A DNA stretch of 64,000 nt from an uncultured Candidatus Nitrosopumilus sp. (GCA_951812655.1 OX638319.1:1465620-1529619), one strand, 5' to 3'. Positions 32,579 to 42,177 are shown, counted from the first letter of the stretch. Notes: generated by a model from the letters alone, not told the origin. Program-made: numbers and translations.

Positions 32579-33745
32579 TCATTCAGGTCTATCATACTGA
32601 AAAGACCAAGAGAGGGTATACAGATTATCATCGTACGTCATGTATCGCTGACCATTGTACGCCGCACCCAATAATTCCTTTAATTGTGCACTTTCATCTG
32701 AGGATACAGTCCTGTACATTATGTTTTCTGGCTCACCTACAAAACTCATTGAACTCTGCAGGTTTGGAAAGTTCTCAATTTTTTCCCCAGTCATTTCAAT
32801 TGGCGGAATAATCCAATCATCATAATCAAATTGCATTTTTTCAACTTTAACCCACAATGGCCAAGGAGGAATTGATATTCTGATCTCTTTGGCGTCTGAG
32901 TCAAATGGAACAATGTGCATTTGATAATGATCACGTTTGTTATGGTTAACTGTCTCAACTTCATTTCCATCAACTGTCACTACGAAATCGCTCCAATGAT
33001 CAGGATACGTATTCAGCATGCCATGAGGAATGCTTACGGCAATAGTGCCATTTGTTTGAGGAATTAGCTCAAATGTCAGCGATATAGTTTCCGCATGCGC
33101 TATGTTGTTTCTGATCACATGTTCAGAAGTAACCCCAGATAATGTGCCGCCATCAACATCATAGCGAACGGTTCCATGCCAGATGTCGTCATCAACGGTT
33201 TTGGTTTTTACTGGATGGCCCCAACCTCTCTCAACCAACACATCAGCTGACTTGCCAGTTACACATGCGGGAGTCTTTTTGTTTTCTTTGACTAGCAATT
33301 CCATGCCGTCATTGCAAAGTACTCCCACATAGCTTTGAGGATGTCGTTCACTAAACTGGAATTTTGGGGGATCAAATTCTCCCAGGTACTTTCCGTGTTC
33401 TCTTGGAACCTCTCCCTTCAGGTAATAGTATGTCCAAACATTGCGATTTGAATCAGTATAATGTGGAGATTTGTGATGCAGCCACTGCTCCAATCCGTGC
33501 TGTTCTATGACTTTGAGCATCTCGTTCTTTTTTTGATTCATCCATTGTTCCCCTTTGTAATCAAAATACCCTAGCCAATCAATTTTTTCTTGCTCAATTC
33601 CCGGATAGCACGAGGGACAGCCATAACATGGAGCACCCGGCCAATCAGAATCAGGCATGCATAAAGCTGAAACATCATCAATTACAATCAGCATGGATGC
33701 TAGTGACATTATTCCTGCAAATATTATCAAAAGACTAGTCTTCAT
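32579..33745 (-). CDS. Secreted protein with Cys module (last gene of the exported operon)
   Basis: The signal peptide ends DVSALC. An N-terminal Cys cluster (APCYGCPSCYPG) is followed by a helical segment and the module GVLCNDGMELLVKENKKTPACVTGKSADVLVERGWGHP. A ~180-residue beta-sandwich ends the protein. Its start overlaps the previous gene by 11 bases through the shared junction that reads ENED-stop in one frame and MKTSLL in the next. No enzyme motif seen; likely a surface or periplasm-like binding protein. Confidence 0.65.
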   Translation of the reverse strand: MKTSLLIIFAGIMSLASMLIVIDDVSALCMPDSDWPGAPCYGCPSCYPGIEQEKIDWLGYFDYKGEQWMNQKKNEMLKVIEQHGLEQWLHHKSPHYTDSNRNVWTYYYLKGEVPREHGKYLGEFDPPKFQFSERHPQSYVGVLCNDGMELLVKENKKTPACVTGKSADVLVERGWGHPVKTKTVDDDIWHGTVRYDVDGGTLSGVTSEHVIRNNIAHAETISLTFELIPQTNGTIAVSIPHGMLNTYPDHWSDFVVTVDGNEVETVNHNKRDHYQMHIVPFDSDAKEIRISIPPWPLWVKVEKMQFDYDDWIIPPIEMTGEKIENFPNLQSSMSFVGEPENIMYRTVSSDESAQLKELLGAAYNGQRYMTYDDNLYTLSWSFQYDRPE

Positions 33746-35636
33746 TTTCTACTCCACAATAGTAGTAATCTAATGGTAGTCGCTCATATCCCGAATCCCC
33801 AATTATCAAATACTTTCCTCGTTCTTCACAAATTGGAAAATTCGTAAAGTCTGATTCATTCCAAATTCTTAGAACTTCTAGGGGTGGATATACAGGCTCG
33901 TAATATGGACAAGAATAAACAATTCGATGTTTGTAGATTAAGTCATCATCCGTATGTTCATTTCCAATTTCTTTTTTCAAATGATATACTTCTAGAGTAG
34001 GTGAAGTACAACCATTTCCCCACCCTGATTCTACTACAGTAAATGTTGGTGACGAGCCAATTTCAACATATCTTGTCAAGTCTTCAAGTTTGATATTAAT
34101 CCAAGTTGGAGGCGTTGTACTTTGAAATTCTATTTCATTGATATCTGAAATTGTATAGTGAGAAATCTCAAAACATCTGTCTAGGGTTTTACTACTAGAG
34201 TTTTCTTCATCATGTTCAGTTGCAGGTTTTATTTCACAAAAATTAATAATTTTGTCATTTGCCATCAAGAAATATTTGGTCATTCCTTCTGGAAATTCAT
34301 CAGTTGGATTTAGCACGTAAATACATTCATCGTTATAGATTACTTGGTTTGTAAAGCAGTGAACTTCTGTAAGAGTATAGGTAGATTCTGGTTCAGGTAT
34401 TGGTTCAGGTTCTGGAGATGCAGTTCTTGGTGGATCTTTTAGTGGAAAATGTTGATTTCCATTATCTGAATGACATTCATGCAATGTTGGAGAATATGTA
34501 AATCCTTTATTGCAATATCCATGATACTTTAATTCAAATTCTGTGGTACATGTATTTGTATATCCATTATACACTAAATCTTCTTTACAATCAATTACAC
34601 ATTTGAACAAAGGTTCAAAGTACGAAAATCCATCACTACAAGTTTTATCAGAAGATTCATGATTTATTGTATCAAAATTTGAATAACAATCTACAAAGAC
34701 ATAAGCATAGGCTTTGTCTGACTGCAAATTCTTTAGAGTGACTTCTACGCCTTCAACACCATTTTGCATTATTTTATCATAATCTACAAATTCTACGTTG
34801 CTATCTTTTAGAATATAATATCCGCCTTGAATCAATTTGGAGTTTTCAGGACAATGCTCTGCAAGCATTCCTTCAGAGTTAGGATCCATGAATGTTGAAA
34901 CCATATCTGTATGAGGTTTGGCCCATTTCCTTTCAATCAATTTATCCAAAGTGTATGGTGTTACACAAACTGATTTATCATTATCATGGAATTTCCATGC
35001 CTTGAACATGTTTGGTTTACAGCCGTTATCATATGGATTAATACTTCGAGATAATGTAACGCTGCTATCATCCATTTTTCCCCCATAGGTTGGTCCTGAA
35101 TTTAATCGATTAACATCATCTGAAACTATTTCAAATTCAATTTCCAATACTGCAGAAAATGCAGTAGGATTATCCATTGATTCCCAAACAGTGGATGTTG
35201 CAGTATAATCTCCTAGTACAGTAGGAGTCCACAATATAGATGGTGAAAAAATTGATTTAGGTTCCAGTGTAATATCAACCCAATCCACAAATACTCGCTC
35301 TTGATCTTGATCAAATACTTGTATTCCATATATCAAAGACTGTTTGACATCTTGTACATTTTCAATATCTGATCTAAACATTATTTGATGTCCAGCCTCA
35401 ATTTTGTCTAACTTGTTTTCATCCATAGAATAAACACCAAATGACGATATTGGAACTCTTTCAAATGGTGCGTCAGCATATGTAACTGGAATTATAAAAT
35501 CTACAAATATCCATACACAGTCCAAAAATAGAGGTTGTCCTTTCTCTTCCAGACAATCAGTTGTGATTATTGTTTGTAAACTTCCAATGGTTACAGCAAC
35601 TATGATTAATGGAATGGTTATGATTCTAGTTTTCAT
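33735..35636 (-). CDS. Large secreted multi-Cys protein, unknown
   Basis: 633 residues. After the signal peptide come a beta-sandwich (about 60-180), a Cys module (NGCKPNMFKAWKFHDNDKSVCVTPYTLDKLIERKW), and a row of three small Cys units (CSDGFSYFEPLFKCVIDC, CTTEFELKYHGYC, CNKGFTYSPTLHEC). A Pro/Glu linker (PEPEPIPEPES) and another beta-domain follow. The Cys units look like repeated disulfide-linked knots. It is AT-richer than its neighbours. Starts in a 4-base overlap with 35633-36145. Function unknown. Confidence 0.6.
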   Translation of the reverse strand: MKTRIITIPLIIVAVTIGSLQTIITTDCLEEKGQPLFLDCVWIFVDFIIPVTYADAPFERVPISSFGVYSMDENKLDKIEAGHQIMFRSDIENVQDVKQSLIYGIQVFDQDQERVFVDWVDITLEPKSIFSPSILWTPTVLGDYTATSTVWESMDNPTAFSAVLEIEFEIVSDDVNRLNSGPTYGGKMDDSSVTLSRSINPYDNGCKPNMFKAWKFHDNDKSVCVTPYTLDKLIERKWAKPHTDMVSTFMDPNSEGMLAEHCPENSKLIQGGYYILKDSNVEFVDYDKIMQNGVEGVEVTLKNLQSDKAYAYVFVDCYSNFDTINHESSDKTCSDGFSYFEPLFKCVIDCKEDLVYNGYTNTCTTEFELKYHGYCNKGFTYSPTLHECHSDNGNQHFPLKDPPRTASPEPEPIPEPESTYTLTEVHCFTNQVIYNDECIYVLNPTDEFPEGMTKYFLMANDKIINFCEIKPATEHDEENSSSKTLDRCFEISHYTISDINEIEFQSTTPPTWINIKLEDLTRYVEIGSSPTFTVVESGWGNGCTSPTLEVYHLKKEIGNEHTDDDLIYKHRIVYSCPYYEPVYPPLEVLRIWNESDFTNFPICEERGKYLIIGDSGYERLPLDYYYCGVENED

Positions 35637-36145
35637 TTTCTATTTTCCTCAGGTGAGACCATACAATATTGATTTTCCAAATAACTCAAAACATCTTCTT
35701 GCGCTACCTCATGTTGCAGTTCATCTCCAACCCAGCAATAAAATTTTAGATGAGTTTGCTCATAACTGTCATCAAAATAGATATTCATTCTAACTTGAAA
35801 ATCATCATCATTTCCTGCAAAATACGAGATATGATCATCTCGTACTGATACGTTAGCATCATTATATTTGGTATAAAATGCTATAACTTCTGACTTGTCT
35901 TTGTAACGTTCAATTGATTCCAGTTTGTGGGCTTGTTTTTTGGCATGGTCTTCTCGGGCATCAGACCAATCTGGAAGATGTCCATTCAGAAATAGTTCCC
36001 AACAATGTTCAAGCCCGGAGCGAGGGGTTTTCATCCACACAGGAGGATACAGGCAATCATGCATTTGAACAAAAAGATACGAGGCAATGCCTGAAATAAT
36101 TATTGCAATTGCAATCATAGTTATTATCAAAAGCCTAGTTTTCAT
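35633..36145 (-). CDS. Exported protein, unknown
   Basis: 170 residues: MKTRLLIIT signal-anchor (residues 1-24), then HDCLYPPVWMKTPRSGLEHCWELFLNGH, a Cys pair also seen at the N-terminus of 48064-49959 (CTSMPGYGHNPRQNDMWDCLQH). A small alpha/beta domain follows. The 11-base overlap with the preceding gene gives GEREDEN-stop and MKTRLL from the same DNA. Confidence 0.55.
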   Translation of the reverse strand: MKTRLLIITMIAIAIIISGIASYLFVQMHDCLYPPVWMKTPRSGLEHCWELFLNGHLPDWSDAREDHAKKQAHKLESIERYKDKSEVIAFYTKYNDANVSVRDDHISYFAGNDDDFQVRMNIYFDDSYEQTHLKFYCWVGDELQHEVAQEDVLSYLENQYCMVSPEENRK

Positions 36146-36878
36146 CTTCTCTTTCTCCGATAGCGAGGGATTTTTCTCTAGATTCTGGAGTCATGCAAAT
36201 GCCAGACGCATAAACTTCGTTCTCTTTGCAATTAACGGTCTTAACAGTGAGTCCTGCATTGGCGCCTGATATTACGTGCTCATACTGATAATCCCTATCG
36301 GTTGAATCCTTCCAAGTTATCTTGATGGACTCATTATCTGATACAAACTCCGGAATCGGACTTCCCGCATACGGACTGGTTTTTTCTTTTTGAACGTATA
36401 GGGTTTTTTGGCCAAGGAAGAATTCTCCCTTATCATGACTGACTGAATAATGAATCGAATCCGGATCTTCTGTAATCCAAGCCAGAAACAATTTGTCTTC
36501 AAAATATGCAATTCTTGGATGGCCCCCATCCCAAAGCTGTTTTTTATCAAATGTTACGCCACGATCATTGCTTGTTGCCATCCAAACCGTTCCATTTTCA
36601 TGCCATGTCAGGTAAGGCTGATCATTCCAAGCCATCATGGATCCGCCAGTTGATTCTAAATCATTTACCTGAATTGGTTTTGAGAAAGTTTTTCCACCAT
36701 CATGACTATGTGAGAATAAAGCATGTGTTGTCTGCTTTCCTGTTTCTGAAATTTTTACTTGTTTAATTTCAAATGTGTACTGATATTTTTCATCATCTGC
36801 ATGGTCATATGCAAAAGCCACTATGCCCAATACAGATAAGATAAACAAACTCGATAAAATCAAAAGTCTAGTCTTCAT
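36135..36878 (-). CDS. Secreted Asp-box (BNR) beta-propeller protein
   Basis: After the signal peptide, three Asp-box repeats of the S-x-D-x-G-x-T-F type are seen (SHDGGKTFSKP, SNDRGVTFDKK, SHDKGEFFLG). They are spaced as in sialidase-like propellers. At 247 residues it is shorter than a six-bladed sialidase and lacks an obvious Arg triad, so it is probably a binding protein. The C-terminus has CKENEVYASGIC. It is coupled to the gene before it (4-base overlap) and after it (11-base overlap). Confidence 0.65.
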   Translation of the reverse strand: MKTRLLILSSLFILSVLGIVAFAYDHADDEKYQYTFEIKQVKISETGKQTTHALFSHSHDGGKTFSKPIQVNDLESTGGSMMAWNDQPYLTWHENGTVWMATSNDRGVTFDKKQLWDGGHPRIAYFEDKLFLAWITEDPDSIHYSVSHDKGEFFLGQKTLYVQKEKTSPYAGSPIPEFVSDNESIKITWKDSTDRDYQYEHVISGANAGLTVKTVNCKENEVYASGICMTPESREKSLAIGEREDEN

Positions 36879-37447
36879 TTTATTTTTCCATCAAATGCTA
36901 TTTTACTGTCATATTCTACTGATTCATTGGTTATCACTGTCGGAGCAGAGTCAAACAACCCTCTAAACTGGCACGTTTTTTCCAGTTTGGGATTAAAATC
37001 ATCATAATACTTGCAGTGATCAAGGCATTCAGATACGCCCGTTATGGATTGAGACGTGGTGCTTCCCTGAAAAGTTCCATCTGGCATGACCATGCTAGAT
37101 GATATGCTGCATTGGCCCTGTTCCCATTCTGGCACGATTAAGCCACTGGGCAATACGATAATTGATATCGGAATTATTGTGACAAAAATAAGCATCATTT
37201 TCTTGTATTTTTTTATCAATGGCAACCATGATGGATTGACTTTGAACAGTGCACGATAAACAAAATAAAGTAGCAATCCCGTGCTTACAAGTGAGTATAA
37301 TGAAAACCCTGAGAAATAACTCATGCCCGTTCCAGGCAATAGAATATGAGGTATCAGAGACATGGGTATGATTGCAAAAAAATAGCAAAGTATGCCAATG
37401 GCAATCCAGATGACTCTTTTGCGCAAGTTTTCAAAATAATTTGTCAT
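36875..37447 (-). CDS. Membrane protein with outer Cys domain, next to AmoB-like gene
   Basis: 190 residues with about four membrane helices in the first 110 residues. An outer tail has four Cys (GQCSIS, SECLDHC, KTCQF), probably disulfide-bonded. It does not resemble AmoA or AmoC as far as I can see. It follows the AmoB-like gene with a 4-base overlap, so the two products may interact in the membrane. Confidence 0.55.
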   Translation of the reverse strand: MTNYFENLRKRVIWIAIGILCYFFAIIPMSLIPHILLPGTGMSYFSGFSLYSLVSTGLLLYFVYRALFKVNPSWLPLIKKYKKMMLIFVTIIPISIIVLPSGLIVPEWEQGQCSISSSMVMPDGTFQGSTTSQSITGVSECLDHCKYYDDFNPKLEKTCQFRGLFDSAPTVITNESVEYDSKIAFDGKIK

Positions 37448-38097
37448 TTTCTTTTTCTCTGTTTCCTCACCTGCATGAAAACAACCCCATACCCTAAACC
37501 AATTATCATTAAAACAAAACCTACGGCATAAGGAATGTAAAATTCAAGCAATTCCCCTTCTGTAACGTCTTGTGAACCTTCTACCATTATTGTTTGACCC
37601 GGACCAATGTATCTAAAAGACGAGATGTCGGCATTGGGATCTGTGTGTATATGATAGATTCCACTCTTTAGCGGAATCATCTCTATTGAGTATGAGAACG
37701 TCTTGTCTCCTTCCAACACATACGCATCTGGCTCAGATTTGATATCCATGTACCAGTGATTCTGATTGAGCGGTACAAGAATTGGTTTTGTGCACATCTC
37801 TTGGACCAGACACAAAAAATTGGATTTTAAAAGACTGACAAACCATGAATCCATACTTACATAATCGAATCTGACATCCATTTTTCCCTGGATGTCTCTT
37901 TCTATTATAGATGAAAGAGTACCGTTTATGAAGAAAGATTCTCCCACAGATACTGTCGTTTTTGAAAATGTCTCATTCTCAATCCTGTAGTATGCTGTGT
38001 TAAACCTGGCTCCAAGTCCGTGCCCATGCGCCTCTAGTTCCGCACACCATGCAAAAACTACGAGAAATGCCATAATTGCCAAAAGCCTAGTCTTCAT
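37444..38097 (-). CDS. AmoB-like copper-site membrane protein (orphan paralog)
   Basis: The 217-residue protein follows archaeal ammonia monooxygenase subunit B along its length. A signal peptide ends before HGHG, so His would be the mature N-terminus. YRIENETFS...ERDIQG, SGIYHIHTD, GPGQTIMVEG, and one C-terminal helix after IPY follow. H24 and the H149-x-H151 pair match the three ligands of the AmoB/PmoB copper site. An extra ~35-residue insert with two Cys (about 80-115) is not in the canonical subunit. No amoA or amoC is adjacent. The start used is the ATG at 38097 in the 11-base overlap. Role unknown; copper binding is well supported by motif. Confidence 0.7.
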   Translation of the reverse strand: MKTRLLAIMAFLVVFAWCAELEAHGHGLGARFNTAYYRIENETFSKTTVSVGESFFINGTLSSIIERDIQGKMDVRFDYVSMDSWFVSLLKSNFLCLVQEMCTKPILVPLNQNHWYMDIKSEPDAYVLEGDKTFSYSIEMIPLKSGIYHIHTDPNADISSFRYIGPGQTIMVEGSQDVTEGELLEFYIPYAVGFVLMIIGLGYGVVFMQVRKQRKRK

Positions 38098-38947
38098 TTT
38101 CCCACCACTCTGCATTGTCAGGAATTGCACATAACAAAGGAAGGTCTCTGTCTAGCCCATAGTCTTTGACATATCCGTTGACGATTGCACCACTGAAAAA
38201 GTCATTTCTGTTATCTCCTGGCCGTTCTCCACAATACCCTATAGCATCAGGATCAGTGAAGTTGAGATTTAGCTTTCCGATCTTGAACTTGGGTTCGATG
38301 TTTTTCATCCCTGCATTGTTTTTGATGTATTTGAGAAGAGTCATGGCATGCATCTCTTCATCTTCAGGAGAAAAATAGGACAACTCGTCTATTGTCAGAA
38401 AAGTCAACTCTGTCTGCGCATTGCAAAAGCATGATGCTGTATTCACCTTGCAGGGATGCGGGTTTTCTGAATACATTGTAATTTTTTTTGGATTTGAGAT
38501 GGAGTCTATCTCAAACCACTTGGTCTGTAAATCAGTGTCAATGACTGCACCGCACCCAGGATCTCCTGAAAATGCGGGACCTCCAGTCACGATCAGTGTG
38601 TCTGGATTGTAGTTGACCTGGTTTAGAGTAAGCAGATTTCCAACCTCATCCATGCCAGTTGATTTTGAAGAAAGCATTTCATTTGCTGTTGTTTTATCTG
38701 CCTTTCTTTTCTCAAGTACGTGATTTACACATTCTTGGATACTGGACTCATTTACTCCAAAAGGAAGACCAATTGACTCCATCGAAAATATTCCATCAGA
38801 GTTTTCATCAAATAAATTGGAGTATTTCTGAAGATGGTCGGCAACTGGTTTGTTGCAGACAGACCCATATTCCATCCAGATTATAGAAGCACCTACAGAA
38901 GATGCAATGATTGCAATTACAGCAATTATCAAAACCCTGGGATTCAT
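38087..38947 (-). CDS. Exported Cys-containing protein, unknown
   Basis: 286 residues with an N-terminal anchor (MNPRVLIIAVIAIIASSVG) and at least eight Cys (SVCNKP, GDPGCGAV, HPCKVNTASCFCN, GYCGE, LLCAIP). An EF-hand-like NLFDENSDGIFSM (DENSDG) near residue 47 could bind calcium. It ends in AEWWENED by the 11-base junction into the AmoB-like gene. The family is not recognised. Confidence 0.55.
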   Translation of the reverse strand: MNPRVLIIAVIAIIASSVGASIIWMEYGSVCNKPVADHLQKYSNLFDENSDGIFSMESIGLPFGVNESSIQECVNHVLEKRKADKTTANEMLSSKSTGMDEVGNLLTLNQVNYNPDTLIVTGGPAFSGDPGCGAVIDTDLQTKWFEIDSISNPKKITMYSENPHPCKVNTASCFCNAQTELTFLTIDELSYFSPEDEEMHAMTLLKYIKNNAGMKNIEPKFKIGKLNLNFTDPDAIGYCGERPGDNRNDFFSGAIVNGYVKDYGLDRDLPLLCAIPDNAEWWENED

Positions 38948-39300
38948 TTTACCCCTTTTCCAATCAATTCGTTTATCTTCTTGGATACATCGTCACTGTC
39001 TTCCAACTCCAGAATTATTTTAGAGTAAAAGTTTGATTTTAAAACCAAGATGAGAAAACGATGTTTTCTCTTTTTGACATACCAGAACTGTTTTTGGGTT
39101 CCTGCAAGGTATGTTCCAATCTCCAAGAGTTTGGGCAGATTTGTTCCTGCTATCTTCATTCCAGGTAAATTGTGTGATTCTTCTGAAATGGCAGAGACAA
39201 TGTTGCCATATGGAATGTAAAATGATCCCTTTGCAGCACCTGTCTTTTCTAGAATGTTGAGGTTGATTCTCAAATGGTCATCAAACAGAATTACTTTCAT
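38944..39300 (-). CDS. Small PH-like domain protein, unknown
   Basis: 118 residues without signal peptide: KGSFYIPYGNIVSAISEE, AGTQKQFWYVKKRKHRFLILVLKSNFYSKIILELED and a final helix. The strand pattern with one C-terminal helix suggests a bacterial-type PH domain. It is the only clearly cytoplasmic product in this exported-protein operon and overlaps the next gene by 4 bases. Confidence 0.5.
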   Translation of the reverse strand: MKVILFDDHLRINLNILEKTGAAKGSFYIPYGNIVSAISEESHNLPGMKIAGTNLPKLLEIGTYLAGTQKQFWYVKKRKHRFLILVLKSNFYSKIILELEDSDDVSKKINELIGKGVK

Positions 39301-39308
39301 TTTCTAAC

Positions 39309-39704
39309 CTACCAGCACCCATTACCATCAATGTCATTTGGAGATGGGTTATGTATCATAACATGCGGATACCAATCCCTAAGATCTCCACATGTATAGA
39401 TGAACTCATACTTGCCAAAATTTTTTTCAACGCGTAATTCAGCTATCAATGAATCATTGTTAACAGCACCATATCCCCACGCAGACAGTATCATTCCAGG
39501 GGATTTACCGCGGCCAGAAAAGTGTTCAGGATATACTGACTTGAAATGCTTTACAATGCCTTCATCGTCAAACCTTTCATGAAACTCTTCCAAAGACATT
39601 TCAGGTTCTGTATGAATAAAAATTACCTGCATTAATAGGGCCACATAAAGCAACACTGACACTGCCGCTGCTATTGCGATAATTGCCATGATTTTGGTCT
39701 TCAT
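39309..39704 (-). CDS. Exported protein, unknown
   Basis: The frame is open from 39746, but the ATG at 39704 (MKTKIMAIIAIAAAVSVLLYV) gives a proper anchor and a 4-base overlap with the gene before it. 131 residues with two Cys near the end (YTCGDLRDWYPH, NGCW). No family recognised. Confidence 0.5.
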   Translation of the reverse strand: MKTKIMAIIAIAAAVSVLLYVALLMQVIFIHTEPEMSLEEFHERFDDEGIVKHFKSVYPEHFSGRGKSPGMILSAWGYGAVNNDSLIAELRVEKNFGKYEFIYTCGDLRDWYPHVMIHNPSPNDIDGNGCW

Positions 39705-40798
39705 TTCCCAGTCAAGCCCCATTCTGAGCAGCCTTCTCTTGCCCATGATTCATCTGCAAACTCACTGGTATGGCAATACATGCCATCAAAATACTCAGAA
39801 TCAAATTTAACCAGTTCTTCATTGAGATTCAAGCCATTGCAGTATACTGTTCCCAGGATTCTACCGCTGCCGATAAGTCCTTCAAATGGGCGCAGATTAT
39901 CCTGGTCAACTAGCGCATCAGAACCAACGGGACATACGCTCTCCAGAAACGCCTTGGCTTTTTGCCCTTCCTCCTCGTCTAGTTGTGTAGAAGATATCAA
40001 TACAAGGCCAAACCTGGCATGATCAACTCTGACAGTATCCCCGTCAAGTATCTCGGTGACCGTTCCCGTAAAGCATCTTGGACTAAATGACGTCGGGCAA
40101 CTCTCGGGATTTTTAGACTCTTCTGAGACATGCAATGGTTTGTCTTTGGAATCATGGCAGATGTGTGTGATTTTGATGATTCTGGAATTCGCATCTAGTG
40201 GAATGTGTAAAGTGACAGGAGTACCATGAAAGTCCTGCTCATAATCCAGATCATGCTCGACATCATTGATGACTGCAATGTATGATGTCTTTACGGGACC
40301 TATTTTCAGATCACACGGTTCTGAATTTGCATCAAGCAAGTCATACGGAATCTGAAATGACAATGCGCCATCCTCGGCATACGGTCTTGTGGTTGCAATC
40401 AATGAGTTGTTCTCAAATGAGAGTTTCTCAAAAATTGCACCCCTTATTTCAAAATGAACATCATAATACAAATTTTCTTTTTCCAATACCCGAAGGGCTT
40501 TGTACTCCGCAATGTACCTGTAATCCATGTGCTGCCATGTCCTTTCTATCGTGTCTGACGTCAGACAGGCCAGTTTTTTGTTGGACCTCTCAACTAGCAT
40601 GTGATCGTATCGGGGACAGGTGATGTCAAACAGTGAGACGTCCTGTCTGACTTGCTTCTTTAACGGCTCAATTCCTGCGATGCGACGGCAGTCCTCCCCA
40701 TTAATGCATTTTGCAGAAGCATCAGGCGCATCCAAAGCTACCAACGCTATAGATGCCAAGACAATGTCCGCAATGATTATCAAAAATCTGTTTTTCAT
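39701..40798 (-). CDS. Secreted protein with Cys module and staphylococcal-nuclease-like domain
   Basis: A signal peptide (ATG 40798 chosen, TGGAG upstream) ends ASAKC. The module FDITCPRYDHMLVERSNKKLACLT and a beta-domain follow. A TNase-like domain (about 245-350) starts with CFTGTVTEILDGDTVRVDHARFGLVLISS and continues with DALVDQDN, RILGTVYCNG and SEFADESWAREGC. The catalytic Arg expected after the GDT strand is not there (LVLISSTQ). One Arg remains in GSGRILG. Nuclease activity is doubtful. It is a paralog of 40814-42177. Confidence 0.65.
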   Translation of the reverse strand: MKNRFLIIIADIVLASIALVALDAPDASAKCINGEDCRRIAGIEPLKKQVRQDVSLFDITCPRYDHMLVERSNKKLACLTSDTIERTWQHMDYRYIAEYKALRVLEKENLYYDVHFEIRGAIFEKLSFENNSLIATTRPYAEDGALSFQIPYDLLDANSEPCDLKIGPVKTSYIAVINDVEHDLDYEQDFHGTPVTLHIPLDANSRIIKITHICHDSKDKPLHVSEESKNPESCPTSFSPRCFTGTVTEILDGDTVRVDHARFGLVLISSTQLDEEEGQKAKAFLESVCPVGSDALVDQDNLRPFEGLIGSGRILGTVYCNGLNLNEELVKFDSEYFDGMYCHTSEFADESWAREGCSEWGLTGK

Positions 40799-40813
40799 CT
40801 TTTTCTCCAAATC

Positions 40814-42177
40814 CTATTTGGAACAGCCTTCTCTTGCCCAGGATTCATCTGCAAACTCACTGGCATGGCAATAGGTACTGTCGAAAGTCCCAAGTTCGCG
40901 TTGCAGTAATATTTCATTGATATTGTAACCGTTGCAATAGACCACAGCTAGTATCGATGCATCAGCAGTGAATCCGTCTGACTGCTGTATATTATCCTGA
41001 TCCACCAGCGCATCAGTCCCATCTGGACAGTATCTCTCGACCACTCCTTTGGCACCTTTCCATCCCTCTTCACCTGATTGAGGGACGGATATCAGTGCAA
41101 GGTTAATTGAGACATCATTGATCTGAACTGTGTCCCCATCAACTACATCCGTTATCTTACCTGCAAAACACCTTGAGGAAAATGATTGAGGACAATCGTC
41201 TGAATTTTTAGGATCACTTGAAGGCTCATCTGTGGAATTCAGGCTTGCCAGGTATCCTATCCCCTTGAGGAAATATTGTGGTCCGCGGTCTGATTCTGCC
41301 CACGTCCACGCATTGTGTTTTATCGTGCCATAAAGATGAGGGTCATCACCATATGCTATCTTGTAGACATCAATCTCTTTCATTGATGGCATGATGATAA
41401 TCTCACGGTCTGCCAGAAACTGAATTGCAGAAATTAGTGTCTGATCATCAATCTGTCCCTCATTCCACCATCGTGCGTTATGCTCTATCCAGTATGGGAT
41501 GTGTACGGAGGAGAATGTCTCAGATGAAACATCAGATGAATTCCCTGTGTCGATGGGAATGATTTGAACAGAATCTACAATGGCATCAAACACCGGAAGG
41601 TAGTCTGGAAATCCATCCCATACACTGTATGTGAAAACATATCTAGAATTGCCATCGATTATGAATACCTCTGACATAACAAGTCTGTGTCCCTCATTGT
41701 CTGATATGGAATATGTCAATTGCCATGCAGGATGGTTTGATACGACAAGGGGTTTTGATTCAACTACCTTGAGATCATTTCCTTTGGTTTGCAGTATCCT
41801 CACATGTGACTCTGCAATCTCTTCAGGAGTTATCTTGCTGTCACGGTACATGTATTCCATGGAAATGAGTCCGGTGCTTCCTGGAGCCCAGAACCGTGCA
41901 ACAAACGGGGCATTTTGGAGGCCGTCAATCAGACTCCAGTTTCAGGATATTCCAAGTTTACACCGATTTTGGTATTCTCATAAGGCCAATAGGTATTTTG
42001 GAGGCCGTCAATCAACAATCGGTCTTCTTGAGACTCCAAAGTTACACCAATGTCATCGTTCTGGTAATTCTCATGCTTTTTGTTTTCTTTGTCTTCTGTC
42101 TGTGCAAACGTATCCTGAACTGACAATGTAATTGCAAAAATACCCAATAAACCAAACAAAACAAAACCAAGTTTCAT
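40814..42177 (-). pseudogene. Secreted PsbP-like/SNase-like protein broken by a frameshift
   Basis: The 5' part (ATG 42177) encodes a signal peptide ending DTFAQ and ends at a TGA near 41930. The other frame continues from LIDGLQNAPFVARFWAPG to the end. The break lies in an imperfect ~80-bp tandem repeat: TTTTGGAGGCCGTCAATCA occurs near 41917 and again near 41997. Domains: PsbP-like (YENTKIGVNLEYP), a WWNEGQIDDQTLISAIQFL module, and a TNase-like domain (AGKITDVVDGDTVQIND) without the expected catalytic Arg residues. It could also be one gene with a sequencing error. Confidence 0.6.
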
